Assembly: GCA_947088345.1 (NCBI GenBank)
Contig: CAMUGE010000009.1
Coordinates: 1-64,000 of the forward strand
DNA: 64,000 nt
Reading direction: 5' to 3'
Source: an uncultured Roseburia sp.
GTDB taxonomy: Bacteria; Bacillota; Clostridia; Lachnospirales; Lachnospiraceae
Part shown: in pieces, positions 51,743 to 61,156 of the stretch
Layout of the letters: each line of letters starts with the position of its first letter
Position numbering within the stretch: position 1 is the first letter of the stretch
Position numbers and translations under genes: made by a program
The notes under the pieces: generated by a model
What the model saw: the letters and a program-made list of their open reading frames with translations, nothing else
Told to the model about the DNA's origin: nothing
The model's database searches: none

Positions 51743-52030
51743 ATGCAGAATATCAATAATACACAGTTTTTTAAAGTAGAGAAAGGCCCGGAACTTAAAG
51801 TCAGCGATGTGCTGGCGATTGTTTACCAGGCGCTAAGTGAAAAGGGATATAATCCTGTCAATCAGATTGTAGGATATATTATGTCAGGCGACCCTACCTA
51901 TATCACAAGCCATAACAATGCGAGAAGCCTGATTATGAAAGTGGAGCGCGACGAACTTGTAGAAGAAGTGCTTCGGTCATACATCAGAAATAACAGACTC
52001 GACGAATGGAAAAACAGTGTGCAGAATTAG
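51743..52030 (+). CDS. ireB: IreB family regulatory phosphoprotein (UPF0297)
   Basis: A 95-residue small protein of the UPF0297/YrzL family. Typical parts are [32 protein letters not shown] and the C-terminal helix with [10 protein letters not shown]. In enterococci IreB is phosphorylated by the PASTA kinase IreK and acts in cell-wall stress control. The ATG at 51743 lies 6 bases from AAGGTG; the ATG at 51737 is an alternative. It heads the conserved block ireB-ruvX-DUF1292. Confidence 0.92.
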   Translation: MQNINNTQFFKVEKGPELKVSDVLAIVYQALSEKGYNPVNQIVGYIMSGDPTYITSHNNARSLIMKVERDELVEEVLRSYIRNNRLDEWKNSVQN

Positions 52031-52048
52031 TGAGGGATACATTTTATA

Positions 52049-52507
52049 ATGCGTATATTAGGATTGGATTTCGGTTCAAAAACGGTAGGCGTGGCGGTCA
52101 GCGACGAACTATTGCTTACGGCGCAGGGACTTTGTGTGCTCAGGCGCAAATCTCCCGATAAACTCAGACAGACGCTGGCAGGGATTGAGGCTCTGATTGC
52201 CGAATACGGCGTGGAGCGTATTGTGCTTGGATATCCTAAAAATATGAATAACACGGAAGGCGAACGCTGTGAAAAAACAAATGAGTTTAAAGAGATGCTT
52301 ACGCGCCGCAGCGGGCTGCCCGTTATCTTATGGGACGAGAGATTGACAACCGTTGCGGCGGATCGTCATATGATAGAAGCGGGCATGCGCAGGGAAGACA
52401 GAAAACAGATTGTAGACGAGGTTGCGGCAGTTCTGATATTGCAGGGATATCTGGATTATCTGAAAATTTCGGAGGAGAGCAAAAAGCAGGCGCCTGCCTG
52501 TGAATAG
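52049..52507 (+). CDS. ruvX: RuvX/YqgF family nuclease
   Basis: A 152-residue RNase H-fold protein. The acidic residues lie in [33 protein letters not shown] and [17 protein letters not shown], with the conserved WDERLTT motif. Family members act in pre-16S rRNA end processing and are annotated as putative Holliday junction resolvases. GAGGGA is present, though about 13 bases upstream. Confidence 0.94.
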   Translation: MRILGLDFGSKTVGVAVSDELLLTAQGLCVLRRKSPDKLRQTLAGIEALIAEYGVERIVLGYPKNMNNTEGERCEKTNEFKEMLTRRSGLPVILWDERLTTVAADRHMIEAGMRREDRKQIVDEVAAVLILQGYLDYLKISEESKKQAPACE

Positions 52508-52540
52508 ATCATTCTGCGCTCGGAAAGGCAAGTATTTTAT

Positions 52541-52798
52541 ATGGAAAAAATAACGTTTGTAAATCCGGATACATTAGAAGAGGATGAATTTTTTGTTGTC
52601 GAGGAGACAAAAGTAAACGGGACGAAATATCTGTTTGTGACGGAGAAAGAAGACGAGGACTGCGACGCATATATTTTAAAAGAGGTGGAGCAGGGCGAAG
52701 ACGAGCTTGTATATGAGATGGTAGAAGAGGATACGGAACTGTCCGCTGTCGGCAAGATTTTTGCGGAGCTGATTGAGGACGCCGATGTTAAATATTAA
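52541..52798 (+). CDS. DUF1292 family protein
   Basis: An 85-residue very acidic protein of the DUF1292/YrzB family, with the central KYLFVTEKEDEDCDAYIL. Function is unknown in general; the gene almost always follows ruvX in Bacillota, as here. Confidence 0.88.
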   Translation: MEKITFVNPDTLEEDEFFVVEETKVNGTKYLFVTEKEDEDCDAYILKEVEQGEDELVYEMVEEDTELSAVGKIFAELIEDADVKY

Positions 52799-52812
52799 TA
52801 TGGAGGTAGCGA

Positions 52813-54477
52813 GTGAAGAAAGAAAAAACTGAAAAGCTGAAGATCATTCCGTTGGGGGGAGTAGATCGGATAGGAATGAATATTACTGCCTTTGAATTTG
52901 GAGACAGTATTATTGTGGTAGACTGCGGATTGTCATTTCCCGAGGACGATATGTACGGAATTGATCTGGTTATCCCTGATGTCACATATTTAAAGGAAAA
53001 TATGGACAGAGTAAAGGGATTTTTTATTACGCACGGGCATGAAGACCATATCGGCGCGATTCCCTATGTGCTTCGTGAAATCAATGTGCCCATTTATGCG
53101 ACAAAGCTGACGATCGGCATTATCGAGCATAAACTGCGCGAGCACAATATGCTGACAAAAGTAAAACGCAAGGTCGTAAAATACGGACAGCACATTAACT
53201 GCGGATGTTTTCGAGTGGAGTTTATCCGTACAAATCACAGTATCCAGGGCGCGGCGTCGCTTGCCATTTATTCGCCGGTCGGTACAGTCGTTCACACAGG
53301 CGATTTTAAGGTTGATTACACGCCGGTTTACGGAGATGCCATTGATCTGCAGCGGTTTGGAGAGATCGGAAAAAAAGGCGTGCTGGCGCTGATGTGCGAC
53401 AGTACTAATGCGGAGCGGCAGGGATTTACCAAATCAGAGAAGACAGTCGGAAAAACGTTTGACGAATTGTTTGCAGAGAATAAGAACAGCCGTATTATTG
53501 TGGCCACGTTTGCTTCTAATGTAGACCGCGTGCAGCAGGTAATCAATACGGCTTATAAATACGGGCGCAAGGTGACGATCGAGGGGAGGAGCATGGTTAC
53601 GATTATCGGAATTGCCTCCGAACTCGGCTATATCAATATTCCGGACAATACGCTGATTGATATTGAAGAGGTAAAACGTTACCCGGACGAACAGACTGTT
53701 TTGATTACTACCGGGAGCCAGGGAGAGGAGATGGCGGCTCTTTCCCGTATGGCGAGCGGTATGCATAAAAAAATTGTGATTACCCCAAAAGATACGATTG
53801 TATTGAGTTCAAACCCGATTCCGGGCAATGAAAAGGCTGTATCAAAGATTATCAATGAACTGTTGATGAAAGGCGCAAATGTCATTTTTCAGGATGTGCA
53901 TGTATCGGGTCATGCCTGTCAGGAGGAGATCAAACTGATCTATTCGCTTGTGCGGCCGAAATATGCAATTCCGGTGCATGGGGAGCACCGCCATCTGATT
54001 GCACAGAAGAAAGTGGCGGAAGAACTTGGCATTGCAAAGGAAAATATATTTATCTTAAACAACGGCGATATGCTTGAGATTGATGATAAGAGCGCAGGAA
54101 TCCATGGCAGAGCGCCGGTTGGCGCGGTGATGGTAGACGGGCTTGGCGTCGGCGACGTCGGCAATATCGTGCTGCGCGACAGACAGCATCTGGCGGAAGA
54201 CGGCGTCATTATTGTTGTGATGACACTGGAAAACGGATCGGGGCAGGTGCTTGCGGGGCCGGATATTGTTTCGCGGGGATTTGTCTATGTGCGCGAGTCG
54301 GAGAGCCTGCTGGAGGAGGCAAAACATGTACTGATTGCCTGTGTCGACCACTGTATGCAGAATAATATTTCGGACTGGACCCGCCTGAAAGCGGAGATCA
54401 AAGATTGCTTAAGCGAATTTGTATGGAAGGAAACAAAGAGAAGGCCGATGATTATACCGGTTTTCACTGAAGTATAA
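52813..54477 (+). CDS. rnj: Ribonuclease J
   Basis: A 554-residue metallo-beta-lactamase/beta-CASP ribonuclease with endo- and 5'-exonuclease activity, central to mRNA decay and rRNA maturation. Metal ligands are in FITHGHEDHIGAIPYVL, and further motifs are VHTGDFKVDYTP, LMCDSTNAERQG, VHVSGHACQEE and IPVHGEHRHL. The C-terminal domain is present and the length is standard. The start is a GTG at 52813 after GGAGG. Confidence 0.96.
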   Translation: MKKEKTEKLKIIPLGGVDRIGMNITAFEFGDSIIVVDCGLSFPEDDMYGIDLVIPDVTYLKENMDRVKGFFITHGHEDHIGAIPYVLREINVPIYATKLTIGIIEHKLREHNMLTKVKRKVVKYGQHINCGCFRVEFIRTNHSIQGAASLAIYSPVGTVVHTGDFKVDYTPVYGDAIDLQRFGEIGKKGVLALMCDSTNAERQGFTKSEKTVGKTFDELFAENKNSRIIVATFASNVDRVQQVINTAYKYGRKVTIEGRSMVTIIGIASELGYINIPDNTLIDIEEVKRYPDEQTVLITTGSQGEEMAALSRMASGMHKKIVITPKDTIVLSSNPIPGNEKAVSKIINELLMKGANVIFQDVHVSGHACQEEIKLIYSLVRPKYAIPVHGEHRHLIAQKKVAEELGIAKENIFILNNGDMLEIDDKSAGIHGRAPVGAVMVDGLGVGDVGNIVLRDRQHLAEDGVIIVVMTLENGSGQVLAGPDIVSRGFVYVRESESLLEEAKHVLIACVDHCMQNNISDWTRLKAEIKDCLSEFVWKETKRRPMIIPVFTEV

Positions 54478-54480
54478 AAC

Positions 54481-54972
54481 ATGGGTGCGAACAAAATTAT
54501 TTTAAGGTTTGTCAGTATCAGTTTTTCAATCCTGATCCTGCTCCTGATCGGAATCGGTCTGATACGTGTGGGAGAGTACTGTTATGGTTTTGGCTTCCGG
54601 GTCTTTACAGAGCCGCCGATGGCAGAGGAACCGGGGGAGGATATCGTTGTACTGCTGACAGATGATATGTCAGAACTGGAAGTCGGCCAGATGCTGGAGG
54701 AGAAAAATCTGATTCGTGACAGTTATCTTTTTTATACGCAGCTGAAATTATCTGCTTATTCCGGGAAGCTGTTGAGCGGAACATATGTCTTAAATACGTC
54801 AATGACGCCGCGCGAAATGATGATTGTTCTCTCTGCCGGACAGCTGGAGGATACGGAAACCGAAGAACCGTCCGAGGAAGAGCCGACAGAGTCTCTGACA
54901 GATGGGACGGAAATGCTGCCGGAGGGGACAGAGATGTTAAATGATACACAGGATACGGAGGCGGCTTTGTGA
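54481..54972 (+). CDS. Truncated MltG-like membrane protein
   Basis: A 163-residue protein. One membrane helix (about residues 8-32) is followed by an extracytoplasmic module resembling the N-terminal LysM-like part of MltG/YceG (VGQMLEEKNLIRDSYLFYTQ, later GTYVLNTSMTPREMMIVLSAG). A Thr/Glu-rich tail ends the protein. The catalytic lytic transglycosylase domain with its glutamate is missing. mltG stands at this place (before yrrM) in Bacillus, so this looks like the same locus reduced to a non-catalytic form. It overlaps the next start by 4 bases. Confidence 0.75.
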   Translation: MGANKIILRFVSISFSILILLLIGIGLIRVGEYCYGFGFRVFTEPPMAEEPGEDIVVLLTDDMSELEVGQMLEEKNLIRDSYLFYTQLKLSAYSGKLLSGTYVLNTSMTPREMMIVLSAGQLEDTETEEPSEEEPTESLTDGTEMLPEGTEMLNDTQDTEAAL

Positions 54973-55649
54973 TTTTGGACGAGAGGCTTACTGCCTTTAT
55001 TAACGCGATGGATGCCGGAAATACGCCATTGTTAGATGAGTTGGAACGGGAGGCTGTGGCGGCGTTTGTTCCGATTATCCGCAAAGATATGCAAAGTTTT
55101 TTAAAAGTCCTGCTTGCCGTCAAACGGCCGGCCCGTATCCTGGAGGTTGGGACGGCTGTCGGATTTTCGGCGCTTTTTATGGCCGAATATAATCCGGCGC
55201 CCTGTCATATCACAACGATTGAAAACTACGAAAAAAGGATTCCGATTGCACAAAACAATTTTAAACGGGCAGGAAGAGAAAAACAGATCAGGCTGTTGTC
55301 CGGGGATGCGGCCGATCTGTTAAAGACGTTGGAAGAGCCGTTTGATTTCATTTTTATGGATGCGGCTAAGGGACAGTATATTCGGTTTTTACCGGAAGTA
55401 AAGCGGCTTTTAAATGACGGAGGCGTGCTTCTGTCGGATAATGTGCTGATGGAGGGGGAGATTCTGGAATCACGTTATATTGTGACGCGGCGTAATCGAA
55501 CGATTCACAGACGTATGCGGGAATATCTGTACCAGCTGACGCACTGCAAAGATCTGACAACGGCGCTTCTTCCTGTCGGGGACGGCATTACGGTCAGTAT
55601 AAAAAATGAACATGGCGCGATAGGTAAGGAGTTGACGGGAGGAGAGTAA
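54969..55649 (+). CDS. trmR: SAM-dependent O-methyltransferase, TrmR/YrrM type
   Basis: A 226-residue catechol-OMT-like methyltransferase. The SAM loop is RILEVGTAVGFSALFMAEY, followed by TTIENYEKRI and the metal-binding FIFMDAAKGQYIRFLPEV with the later LSDNVLMEGEI. In Bacillus YrrM (TrmR) makes 5-methoxyuridine at tRNA position 34. The GTG start overlaps the preceding stop (GTGA). The neighbours match the yrrL-yrrM-yrrN/O order. Confidence 0.88.
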   Translation: MILDERLTAFINAMDAGNTPLLDELEREAVAAFVPIIRKDMQSFLKVLLAVKRPARILEVGTAVGFSALFMAEYNPAPCHITTIENYEKRIPIAQNNFKRAGREKQIRLLSGDAADLLKTLEEPFDFIFMDAAKGQYIRFLPEVKRLLNDGGVLLSDNVLMEGEILESRYIVTRRNRTIHRRMREYLYQLTHCKDLTTALLPVGDGITVSIKNEHGAIGKELTGGE

Positions 55650-56881
55650 TGATGAATAAAAAACCGGAACTATTAGTTCCTGCCGGCAGCCTTGAGGTAT
55701 TAAAAGTAGCCGTAATTTATGGCGCGGATGCCGTATATATCGGCGGGGGCGAGTATGGACTGCGCGCAAAGGCGAAGAATTTTTCTCCCGGGGAGATGAG
55801 CGAGGGAATATCGTTTGCACATGACCATGGGGTAAAGGTTTACGTGACGGTCAATATATTTGCGCATAACGACGATATGGAAGGTGTGCGCGATTATCTT
55901 ACGGCGCTGAAAAAGATTGCCCCGGATGCGCTGATTATCTCGGACCCGGGCATCTATCGGATGGCGCAGGAGATTTGTCCCGATATTGAGCGCCATATCA
56001 GCACACAGGCGAATAATACGAATTACGAGACATTTCTGTTTTGGCGGGGGCTTGGCGCAAAACGTATTGTTGCTGCCAGAGAATTATCTTTGGACGAACT
56101 GAAAACGATTCGTCATAAGATACCAAAAGATCTGGAGATTGAGACATTTATCCATGGTGCGATGTGTATCTCCTACTCGGGAAGATGTCTGATGTCAAAT
56201 TATTTTACCGGACGCGATGCAAATCAGGGTGCCTGTACACATCCGTGCCGCTGGAAATATGCGGTAATGGAGGAGACAAGGCCAGGCGAGTATTTGCCGG
56301 TCTATGAAAATGAGAGAGGCACATATATCTTTAACTCGAAAGATCTGTGTATGATTTCGCATATCCCGGAGTTGATTGATGCGGGGATTGACAGTTTTAA
56401 AATTGAAGGCAGGATGAAAACGGCGCTTTATGTTGCGACAGTGGCAAGAACTTATCGTAAGGCAATTGACGATTATCTGGACTCGCCCGGACTGTATCAC
56501 GAAAATATGGATTGGTATACCGATCAGATTTCAAATTGTACTTACCGACAGTTTACGACGGGATTCTTTTTCGGAAAACCGGATGCACAGACACAGATTT
56601 ATGACAATAATACTTATATCAGGGAATATACTTATCTGGGGCTTGTGGAGGATGTGCAGAACGGGCGCTGCCGTATTACACAGCGAAATAAATTTTCGGT
56701 CGGAGATCAGATTGAAGTGATGAAGCCGGACGGGGCAAATATTGCGACTGTAGTCAGGAATATTTTTAACGAGGAGGGAGAACCGATGGAGTCGGCCCCG
56801 CATCCGAAACAGACGCTGTATGTGGAACTTGAAGCGGCGCCGGATCGTTTTGATATTCTGCGCAGGGAAGAAAAAGCATAA
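55649..56881 (+). CDS. U32 family peptidase / tRNA hydroxylation protein
   Basis: A 410-residue U32 protein. It begins PELLVPAGSLEVLKVAVIYG, the family start, and has the signature ETFIHGAMCISYSGRCLMSNYF followed by GACTHPCRW, with cysteines that bind an iron-sulfur cluster. A C-terminal beta-barrel follows. YrrO/TrhP-type relatives take part in 5-hydroxyuridine formation in tRNA, which would precede the methoxylation by the TrmR encoded just upstream; protease activity is the older annotation. Bacillus has two such genes here, this window one. GGAGG precedes the ATG, which overlaps the trmR stop. Confidence 0.9.
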   Translation: MMNKKPELLVPAGSLEVLKVAVIYGADAVYIGGGEYGLRAKAKNFSPGEMSEGISFAHDHGVKVYVTVNIFAHNDDMEGVRDYLTALKKIAPDALIISDPGIYRMAQEICPDIERHISTQANNTNYETFLFWRGLGAKRIVAARELSLDELKTIRHKIPKDLEIETFIHGAMCISYSGRCLMSNYFTGRDANQGACTHPCRWKYAVMEETRPGEYLPVYENERGTYIFNSKDLCMISHIPELIDAGIDSFKIEGRMKTALYVATVARTYRKAIDDYLDSPGLYHENMDWYTDQISNCTYRQFTTGFFFGKPDAQTQIYDNNTYIREYTYLGLVEDVQNGRCRITQRNKFSVGDQIEVMKPDGANIATVVRNIFNEEGEPMESAPHPKQTLYVELEAAPDRFDILRREEKA

Positions 56882-56892
56882 TCTCTGCCGCA

Positions 56893-56920
56893 TTGTATAA
56901 GGCAGTTTGCAAAATACAGT
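56893..56920 (+). promoter_or_regulatory. Candidate promoter of the lactonase-family gene
   Basis: TTGTAT (56893-56898) and TACAGT (56915-56920) with a 16-bp spacer, 33 bases before the GTG start. Moderate match. Confidence 0.35.
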
Positions 56921-56953
56921 TAAAATCCAGATTTCAGAAAGGGGGAACTGCCT

Positions 56954-58024
56954 GTGAAAGAGGACAGGTATGTTGCATATGTGGGAACCTATACCCACCA
57001 GAACAGTGTAGGAATCCATATCTATGATGTGGATGTGCCAAACGGAACTATGAGTGAGCGAAAAGTCGTGCCGATCAATAATCCGTCCGATCTGATTGTC
57101 TCCAAAAACCATAAGTTCCTGTATTCGATTGCGGACGAGGGCGTGAAAGCGTTTCGTATTTTGCCGGACGGCGATCTTGAGGCAATGAACCAGCAGTGGA
57201 TCGGAGGGATGCGCGGTTGTTATGTGGAGGTAGATCGGGAAAATCGTTATCTGTTTGTCGGCGGCCATCACGACGGACGTGTGAGTATGATGCATCTGAA
57301 TCGGGACGGCAGCATCGGAAGAGTAGCCGACGGCGTCTTCCATATCGGGATGGGCAGAAGTATTGCGCAGCGAAATTTTATTCCGCATGTGGATTGTGTC
57401 AAACTGACGCCGGATCAGAAATTCTTGTGCGCCATTGACAACGGGCTTGATCAGATGAAAGTTTACCGCGTCAATTATGAGCGCGGAAAACTGGAGGTCA
57501 TTGATATTATTCGCGGTCAGATTGAATCAGCGCCGCGTATGATCCGCTTTTCCAGAAACGGAAAATTTGCCTATATTTTGTATGAGTTATTTAATATGAT
57601 TGAAGTCTATAAATATGACGTGGTAAACGACGAACCTGTTTTTGAAAAAATTCAGACGGTCTCGACGATGCCGGGCAAATATGATGAAATCTGTGCCGCT
57701 TCCGGTATGGAGGTGTCAGAGAGCGGCAAATACCTGTTCTGCAGCAACGCGGGCGTCAATTCCGTAACCTGTTTTGAGATTGACGAGACGACAGGACTGC
57801 TCGAATGTCAGTTCAGCACAAAAGTAAACAGCGATTATCCGAAAGTGCTTGGGATTTTTCCGGATGAAAAACATTACATGACGTTAAATAACAATTCCGA
57901 TGATATTTATTTCTACGAAATTCATTACGATGAAAAGTATTCGCTTGTCAAAGGAAAGGGTATTCGTGTGGATAAGCCAAATTGTATCTATATTTTAAAG
58001 TTGGATGATCCGTCTGAATCGTAA
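56954..58024 (+). CDS. Lactonase-family beta-propeller protein (possible 6-phosphogluconolactonase)
   Basis: A 356-residue seven-bladed propeller of the Pgl/YbhE family. Blade motifs include VAYVGTYTHQNSVGIHIYDV, RYLFVGGHHDGRVSMMHL, FIPHVDCVKLTPDQKFLCAI and GKYLFCSNAGVNSVTCFEID. In E. coli such a protein hydrolyses 6-phosphogluconolactone, but many members have unknown substrates. The GTG start follows GGGGGAA. It is probably cytoplasmic, as there is no signal peptide. Confidence 0.82.
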   Translation: MKEDRYVAYVGTYTHQNSVGIHIYDVDVPNGTMSERKVVPINNPSDLIVSKNHKFLYSIADEGVKAFRILPDGDLEAMNQQWIGGMRGCYVEVDRENRYLFVGGHHDGRVSMMHLNRDGSIGRVADGVFHIGMGRSIAQRNFIPHVDCVKLTPDQKFLCAIDNGLDQMKVYRVNYERGKLEVIDIIRGQIESAPRMIRFSRNGKFAYILYELFNMIEVYKYDVVNDEPVFEKIQTVSTMPGKYDEICAASGMEVSESGKYLFCSNAGVNSVTCFEIDETTGLLECQFSTKVNSDYPKVLGIFPDEKHYMTLNNNSDDIYFYEIHYDEKYSLVKGKGIRVDKPNCIYILKLDDPSES

Positions 58025-58049
58025 TTTTATTTTTTAAAACAAAGAATGA

Positions 58050-58109
58050 TATCTCCATGTTTGGTAATGCTATCAAGGAACAGATTGATTAAAGAGAACA
58101 ATGGAGATA
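58050..58109 (+). promoter_or_regulatory. Inverted repeat able to mask the next ribosome binding site
   Basis: TATCTCCAT (58050-58058) is the exact complement of ATGGAGATA (58101-58109), which contains the GGAG ribosome binding site of the transporter-family gene starting at 58115. The loop is 42 bases. Pairing would block translation, so a switch is possible. Confidence 0.45.
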
Positions 58110-58114
58110 CGCAG

Positions 58115-59185
58115 ATGGAGAAAGAAAAAAGATACGAGACACAAAAGGCATTTCTGATAAAATGGATTTATTATGGGGTTTGGGCAGCCGCCGCTTATTT
58201 TCTGATCAGGCTGCTCGGCTCCGTGCTGCTTCCGTTTCTTGTTGCATTTCTGCTGGCATGGATCTTAAAATTCCCGACGGATTTTCTGACAAAAAGGATC
58301 AAAGTAAAGAGGAAAATTGCGGCAGTCTTTGTGCTGATCAGTTTTTTTGTTTTGATTGGATTCTCCTGTTTTCTGCTTGGAAGAAGCATGTTTGGGATGG
58401 CAAAGACAGCCTGGAGCGGATTTATGGAATTTTGTTCCGGAACGCTTATTCCTGTGATGGACTCGTTTACCGATATGTGTAAAGATCTGGGCGATACCTC
58501 GGACGGGACGGCCGTGATTGACGCGCGTTCGCTGCTTGCAGATGTGTCAGGAAATGTGGTGAGCGGCGTTTCGGGCGCCGTATCCTGTCTGCCCGCAGTC
58601 TGTATGAATCTTTTGATTATTATCATTGAGACAATTTTCCTGGAACTGGAATATCCGCAGATTATGAAATTTATCAGGAAGCGGACGCCAGAGAAATGGC
58701 ACAGTTATCTTGGAGAGAGCAAAAGAGCAATACATGGGATGTTTGGGAAATATGCTATGTCTTATGTTTTTATTTTTTTTCTGACATTTGTTGAGCTGTT
58801 TGTCGGGCTTTGGCTGCTTGGAATCAGGCAGGCATTTGCAACCGCGCTGTTTATTGCGATACTTGATATTCTGCCTGTACTTGGCACAGGGACGATACTG
58901 CTGCCATGGGGAGTGTTTGCGTTTTTTTGCAGGGACAGAATGCTTGGAGGCGGTATTCTGCTGCTGTATTTGTTTATTACGATTGTGCGCAATATTGTGG
59001 AGCCGCGCCTTGTCGGGAAACAGATGGGACTTTCACCGTCAGTGACGCTGCCGGCGATTCTGATTGGATATAAGTTTTTTGGGATACTGGGCGTCTTTTT
59101 ACTGCCGATCGGAGCCGCTGTATTTCAGTGCATCAACCGCGCCGGAATTTTGTCGAAAAACAGGGAAAAAAGTCCGAATTTGTAA
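58115..59185 (+). CDS. AI-2E (PerM/YtvI) family membrane protein
   Basis: A 356-residue polytopic protein with about seven to eight membrane helices, beginning with LIKWIYYGVWAAAAYFLIRL and LLPFLVAFLLAWILKFP and including the conserved GIRQAFATALFIAILDILPV and late GILGVFLLPIGAAVF. The family includes TqsA (AI-2 export), sodium/proton antiporters and the sporulation protein YtvI; the substrate here is unknown. ATG at 58115 is chosen because GGAG lies 8 bases upstream. Its ribosome binding site can pair with an upstream complement. Confidence 0.87.
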   Translation: MEKEKRYETQKAFLIKWIYYGVWAAAAYFLIRLLGSVLLPFLVAFLLAWILKFPTDFLTKRIKVKRKIAAVFVLISFFVLIGFSCFLLGRSMFGMAKTAWSGFMEFCSGTLIPVMDSFTDMCKDLGDTSDGTAVIDARSLLADVSGNVVSGVSGAVSCLPAVCMNLLIIIIETIFLELEYPQIMKFIRKRTPEKWHSYLGESKRAIHGMFGKYAMSYVFIFFLTFVELFVGLWLLGIRQAFATALFIAILDILPVLGTGTILLPWGVFAFFCRDRMLGGGILLLYLFITIVRNIVEPRLVGKQMGLSPSVTLPAILIGYKFFGILGVFLLPIGAAVFQCINRAGILSKNREKSPNL

Positions 59186-59262
59186 AAAAATGCAGACGGT
59201 TTGTTATATTTTACTTGCGCCGCGGCAGGAATTTGAGTATGATAAACAGGAAAGGAATTTCG

Positions 59263-59290
59263 TTGTAACAGTTCCGTTTTACGATATACT
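59263..59290 (+). promoter_or_regulatory. Promoter of glnS
   Basis: TTGTAA (59263-59268) and TATACT (59285-59290) with a 16-bp spacer. The leader of about 180 bases before the start codon shows no T-box consensus and no structure I can name. Confidence 0.5.
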
Positions 59291-59476
59291 ACAGGTGAAA
59301 TTGCTCTGTATGCGATTGCGGGAGTTATGCGAGCGCCGGAAAAGTGCGGCTTTGCAGCGTTTTTTGTGCATCAGGCATGACGGCGAATCCGAAAACGAAA
59401 CGGTTACATTTTGTCTATTAAATTTGGCGGCAGGGTTGAAAATGATTCGCGCCGTAAGGAGGAGTTTTTGCAGTTT

Positions 59477-61138
59477 ATGGAGAATGTTTCGAAAAATTTT
59501 ATTGAGACAGTAATAGAACAGGATATCAGGGAAGGGCGCTGCGATGAAGTATGCACACGGTTCCCTCCGGAACCAAACGGATATCTGCATATCGGACATG
59601 CAAAGTCCATATTATTGAATTACGGACTGGCACAGGAATATCAGGGCAAATTTCATGTGCGTTTTGACGATACGAATCCGACAAAGGAGAAACCGGAGTT
59701 TGTCGAGGCGATCAGGGCTGATATCGAATGGCTTGGCGCTGATTGTGAGGGAAATCTCTTTTATGCGTCCGATTATTTTGAGGAAATGTATGAGGCGGCC
59801 GTTAAGCTGATCAAAAAGAAAAAAGCATATGTATCCGATCTGACGGCGGATCAGATTCGGGAGTACCGCGGCACGCTGACGGAGCCGGGCAAAGAGGACC
59901 CGTATGCATCGCGCAGTGTGGAGGAGAATCTGCAGCTGTTTGCCGATATGAAAAAAGGGCGTGTGGCGGACGGCGAGAAAGTGCTTCGCGCAAGGATTGA
60001 CATGTCCTCATCCAATATCAACATGAGAGATCCTGTCATCTATCGTGTTGCGCACATGAAGCATCACAGGACAGGAGAACAGTGGTGCATTTACCCTATG
60101 TACGATTTTGCGCATCCGATTGAGGATGCGATTGAGCGGATTACGCACTCAATTTGTACGCTTGAGTTTGAGGACCACAGGCCTTTGTATGACTGGGTTG
60201 TGCGTGAACTGGAATACGAGAACCCGCCAAAGCAGATTGAGTTTGCAAAGTTGTATCTCACAAATGTAGTGACAGGAAAGCGTTATATTAAGCGTCTGGT
60301 GGAGGAGGGCATCGTGGACGGTTGGGACGACCCGCGTCTTGTGTCGATTGCCGCGTTAAAGAGACGCGGTTTTACGCCGGAATCCATTAAAAAATTTGTC
60401 GAACTCTGCGGTGTGTCAAAGGCGAACAGTTCCGTTGATTATGCAATGCTGGAATATTGTATCCGTGAAGATTTAAAGATGAAAAAACCGCGTATGATGG
60501 CGGTGCTTGATCCGGTTAAAGTTGTGATTGACAATTATCCCAAGGGACAGACAGAACAGCTTTGCGTAGTCAATAATCTGGAAAATGAAGCGCTTGGCGA
60601 GAGAACCGTGACTTTTTCACGGGAGATTTTTATTGAACGGGAAGATTTTATGGAGGAACCTCCGAAGAAATATTTTCGTATGTACCCCGGCAACGAAGTG
60701 CGTCTGATGAACGCCTATTTCGTAACCTGTACCGATTATATTAAGGACAGCGAGGGCAGGGTGACAGAGATACACTGTACGTATGATCCGGCATCCCGCG
60801 GCGGAAACAGCCCGGACGGGAGAAAAGTTAAAGGTACGATGCACTGGGTTTGCGCGTTAAGCGCAGTCAATGCGGAAGTACGTTTATATGAAAATATTGT
60901 AGACGAAGAAAAGGGCGTTTACAATGAGGACGGCAGTCTGAATCTGAACCCAAATTCGCTGACTGTTTTGAAAGACTGTATGTTGGAAGAAAATTTAAAA
61001 GATCTGAAAGCCTATGACAGCTTTCAATTTGTAAGGCAGGGTTTTTTCTGTGTGGACGCAAAAGATTCTACAAAAGAGCATCCGGTTTTTAACAGGATTG
61101 TCTCGCTGAAAAGTTCTTATAAACTGCCGAACGCATAA
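59477..61138 (+). CDS. glnS: Glutaminyl-tRNA synthetase
   Basis: A 553-residue class I synthetase charging tRNA-Gln. The HIGH motif lies in [19 protein letters not shown], and [17 protein letters not shown] and [13 protein letters not shown] are family signatures. The second class I motif, normally VMSKRKL, reads [12 protein letters not shown] here (about residues 264-275): the methionine-serine is replaced by threonine-glycine while KR remains. The anticodon-binding beta-barrels follow and the length is normal. AAGGAGGAG lies 11 bases before the ATG; an in-frame TTG at 59468 is an alternative start. Confidence 0.93.
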   Translation: MENVSKNFIETVIEQDIREGRCDEVCTRFPPEPNGYLHIGHAKSILLNYGLAQEYQGKFHVRFDDTNPTKEKPEFVEAIRADIEWLGADCEGNLFYASDYFEEMYEAAVKLIKKKKAYVSDLTADQIREYRGTLTEPGKEDPYASRSVEENLQLFADMKKGRVADGEKVLRARIDMSSSNINMRDPVIYRVAHMKHHRTGEQWCIYPMYDFAHPIEDAIERITHSICTLEFEDHRPLYDWVVRELEYENPPKQIEFAKLYLTNVVTGKRYIKRLVEEGIVDGWDDPRLVSIAALKRRGFTPESIKKFVELCGVSKANSSVDYAMLEYCIREDLKMKKPRMMAVLDPVKVVIDNYPKGQTEQLCVVNNLENEALGERTVTFSREIFIEREDFMEEPPKKYFRMYPGNEVRLMNAYFVTCTDYIKDSEGRVTEIHCTYDPASRGGNSPDGRKVKGTMHWVCALSAVNAEVRLYENIVDEEKGVYNEDGSLNLNPNSLTVLKDCMLEENLKDLKAYDSFQFVRQGFFCVDAKDSTKEHPVFNRIVSLKSSYKLPNA

Positions 61139-61156
61139 TAGAGAGGAGTAATTCGT

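Noticed and set aside
59291-59476. T-box or other riboswitch in the glnS leader
   Set aside because: The T-box core words are absent and no convincing specifier or antiterminator could be drawn.
59064-59513. 149-codon plus-strand frame between the AI-2E family gene and glnS
   Set aside because: It overlaps the end of one gene, the glnS promoter and the glnS start. Its residues look random.
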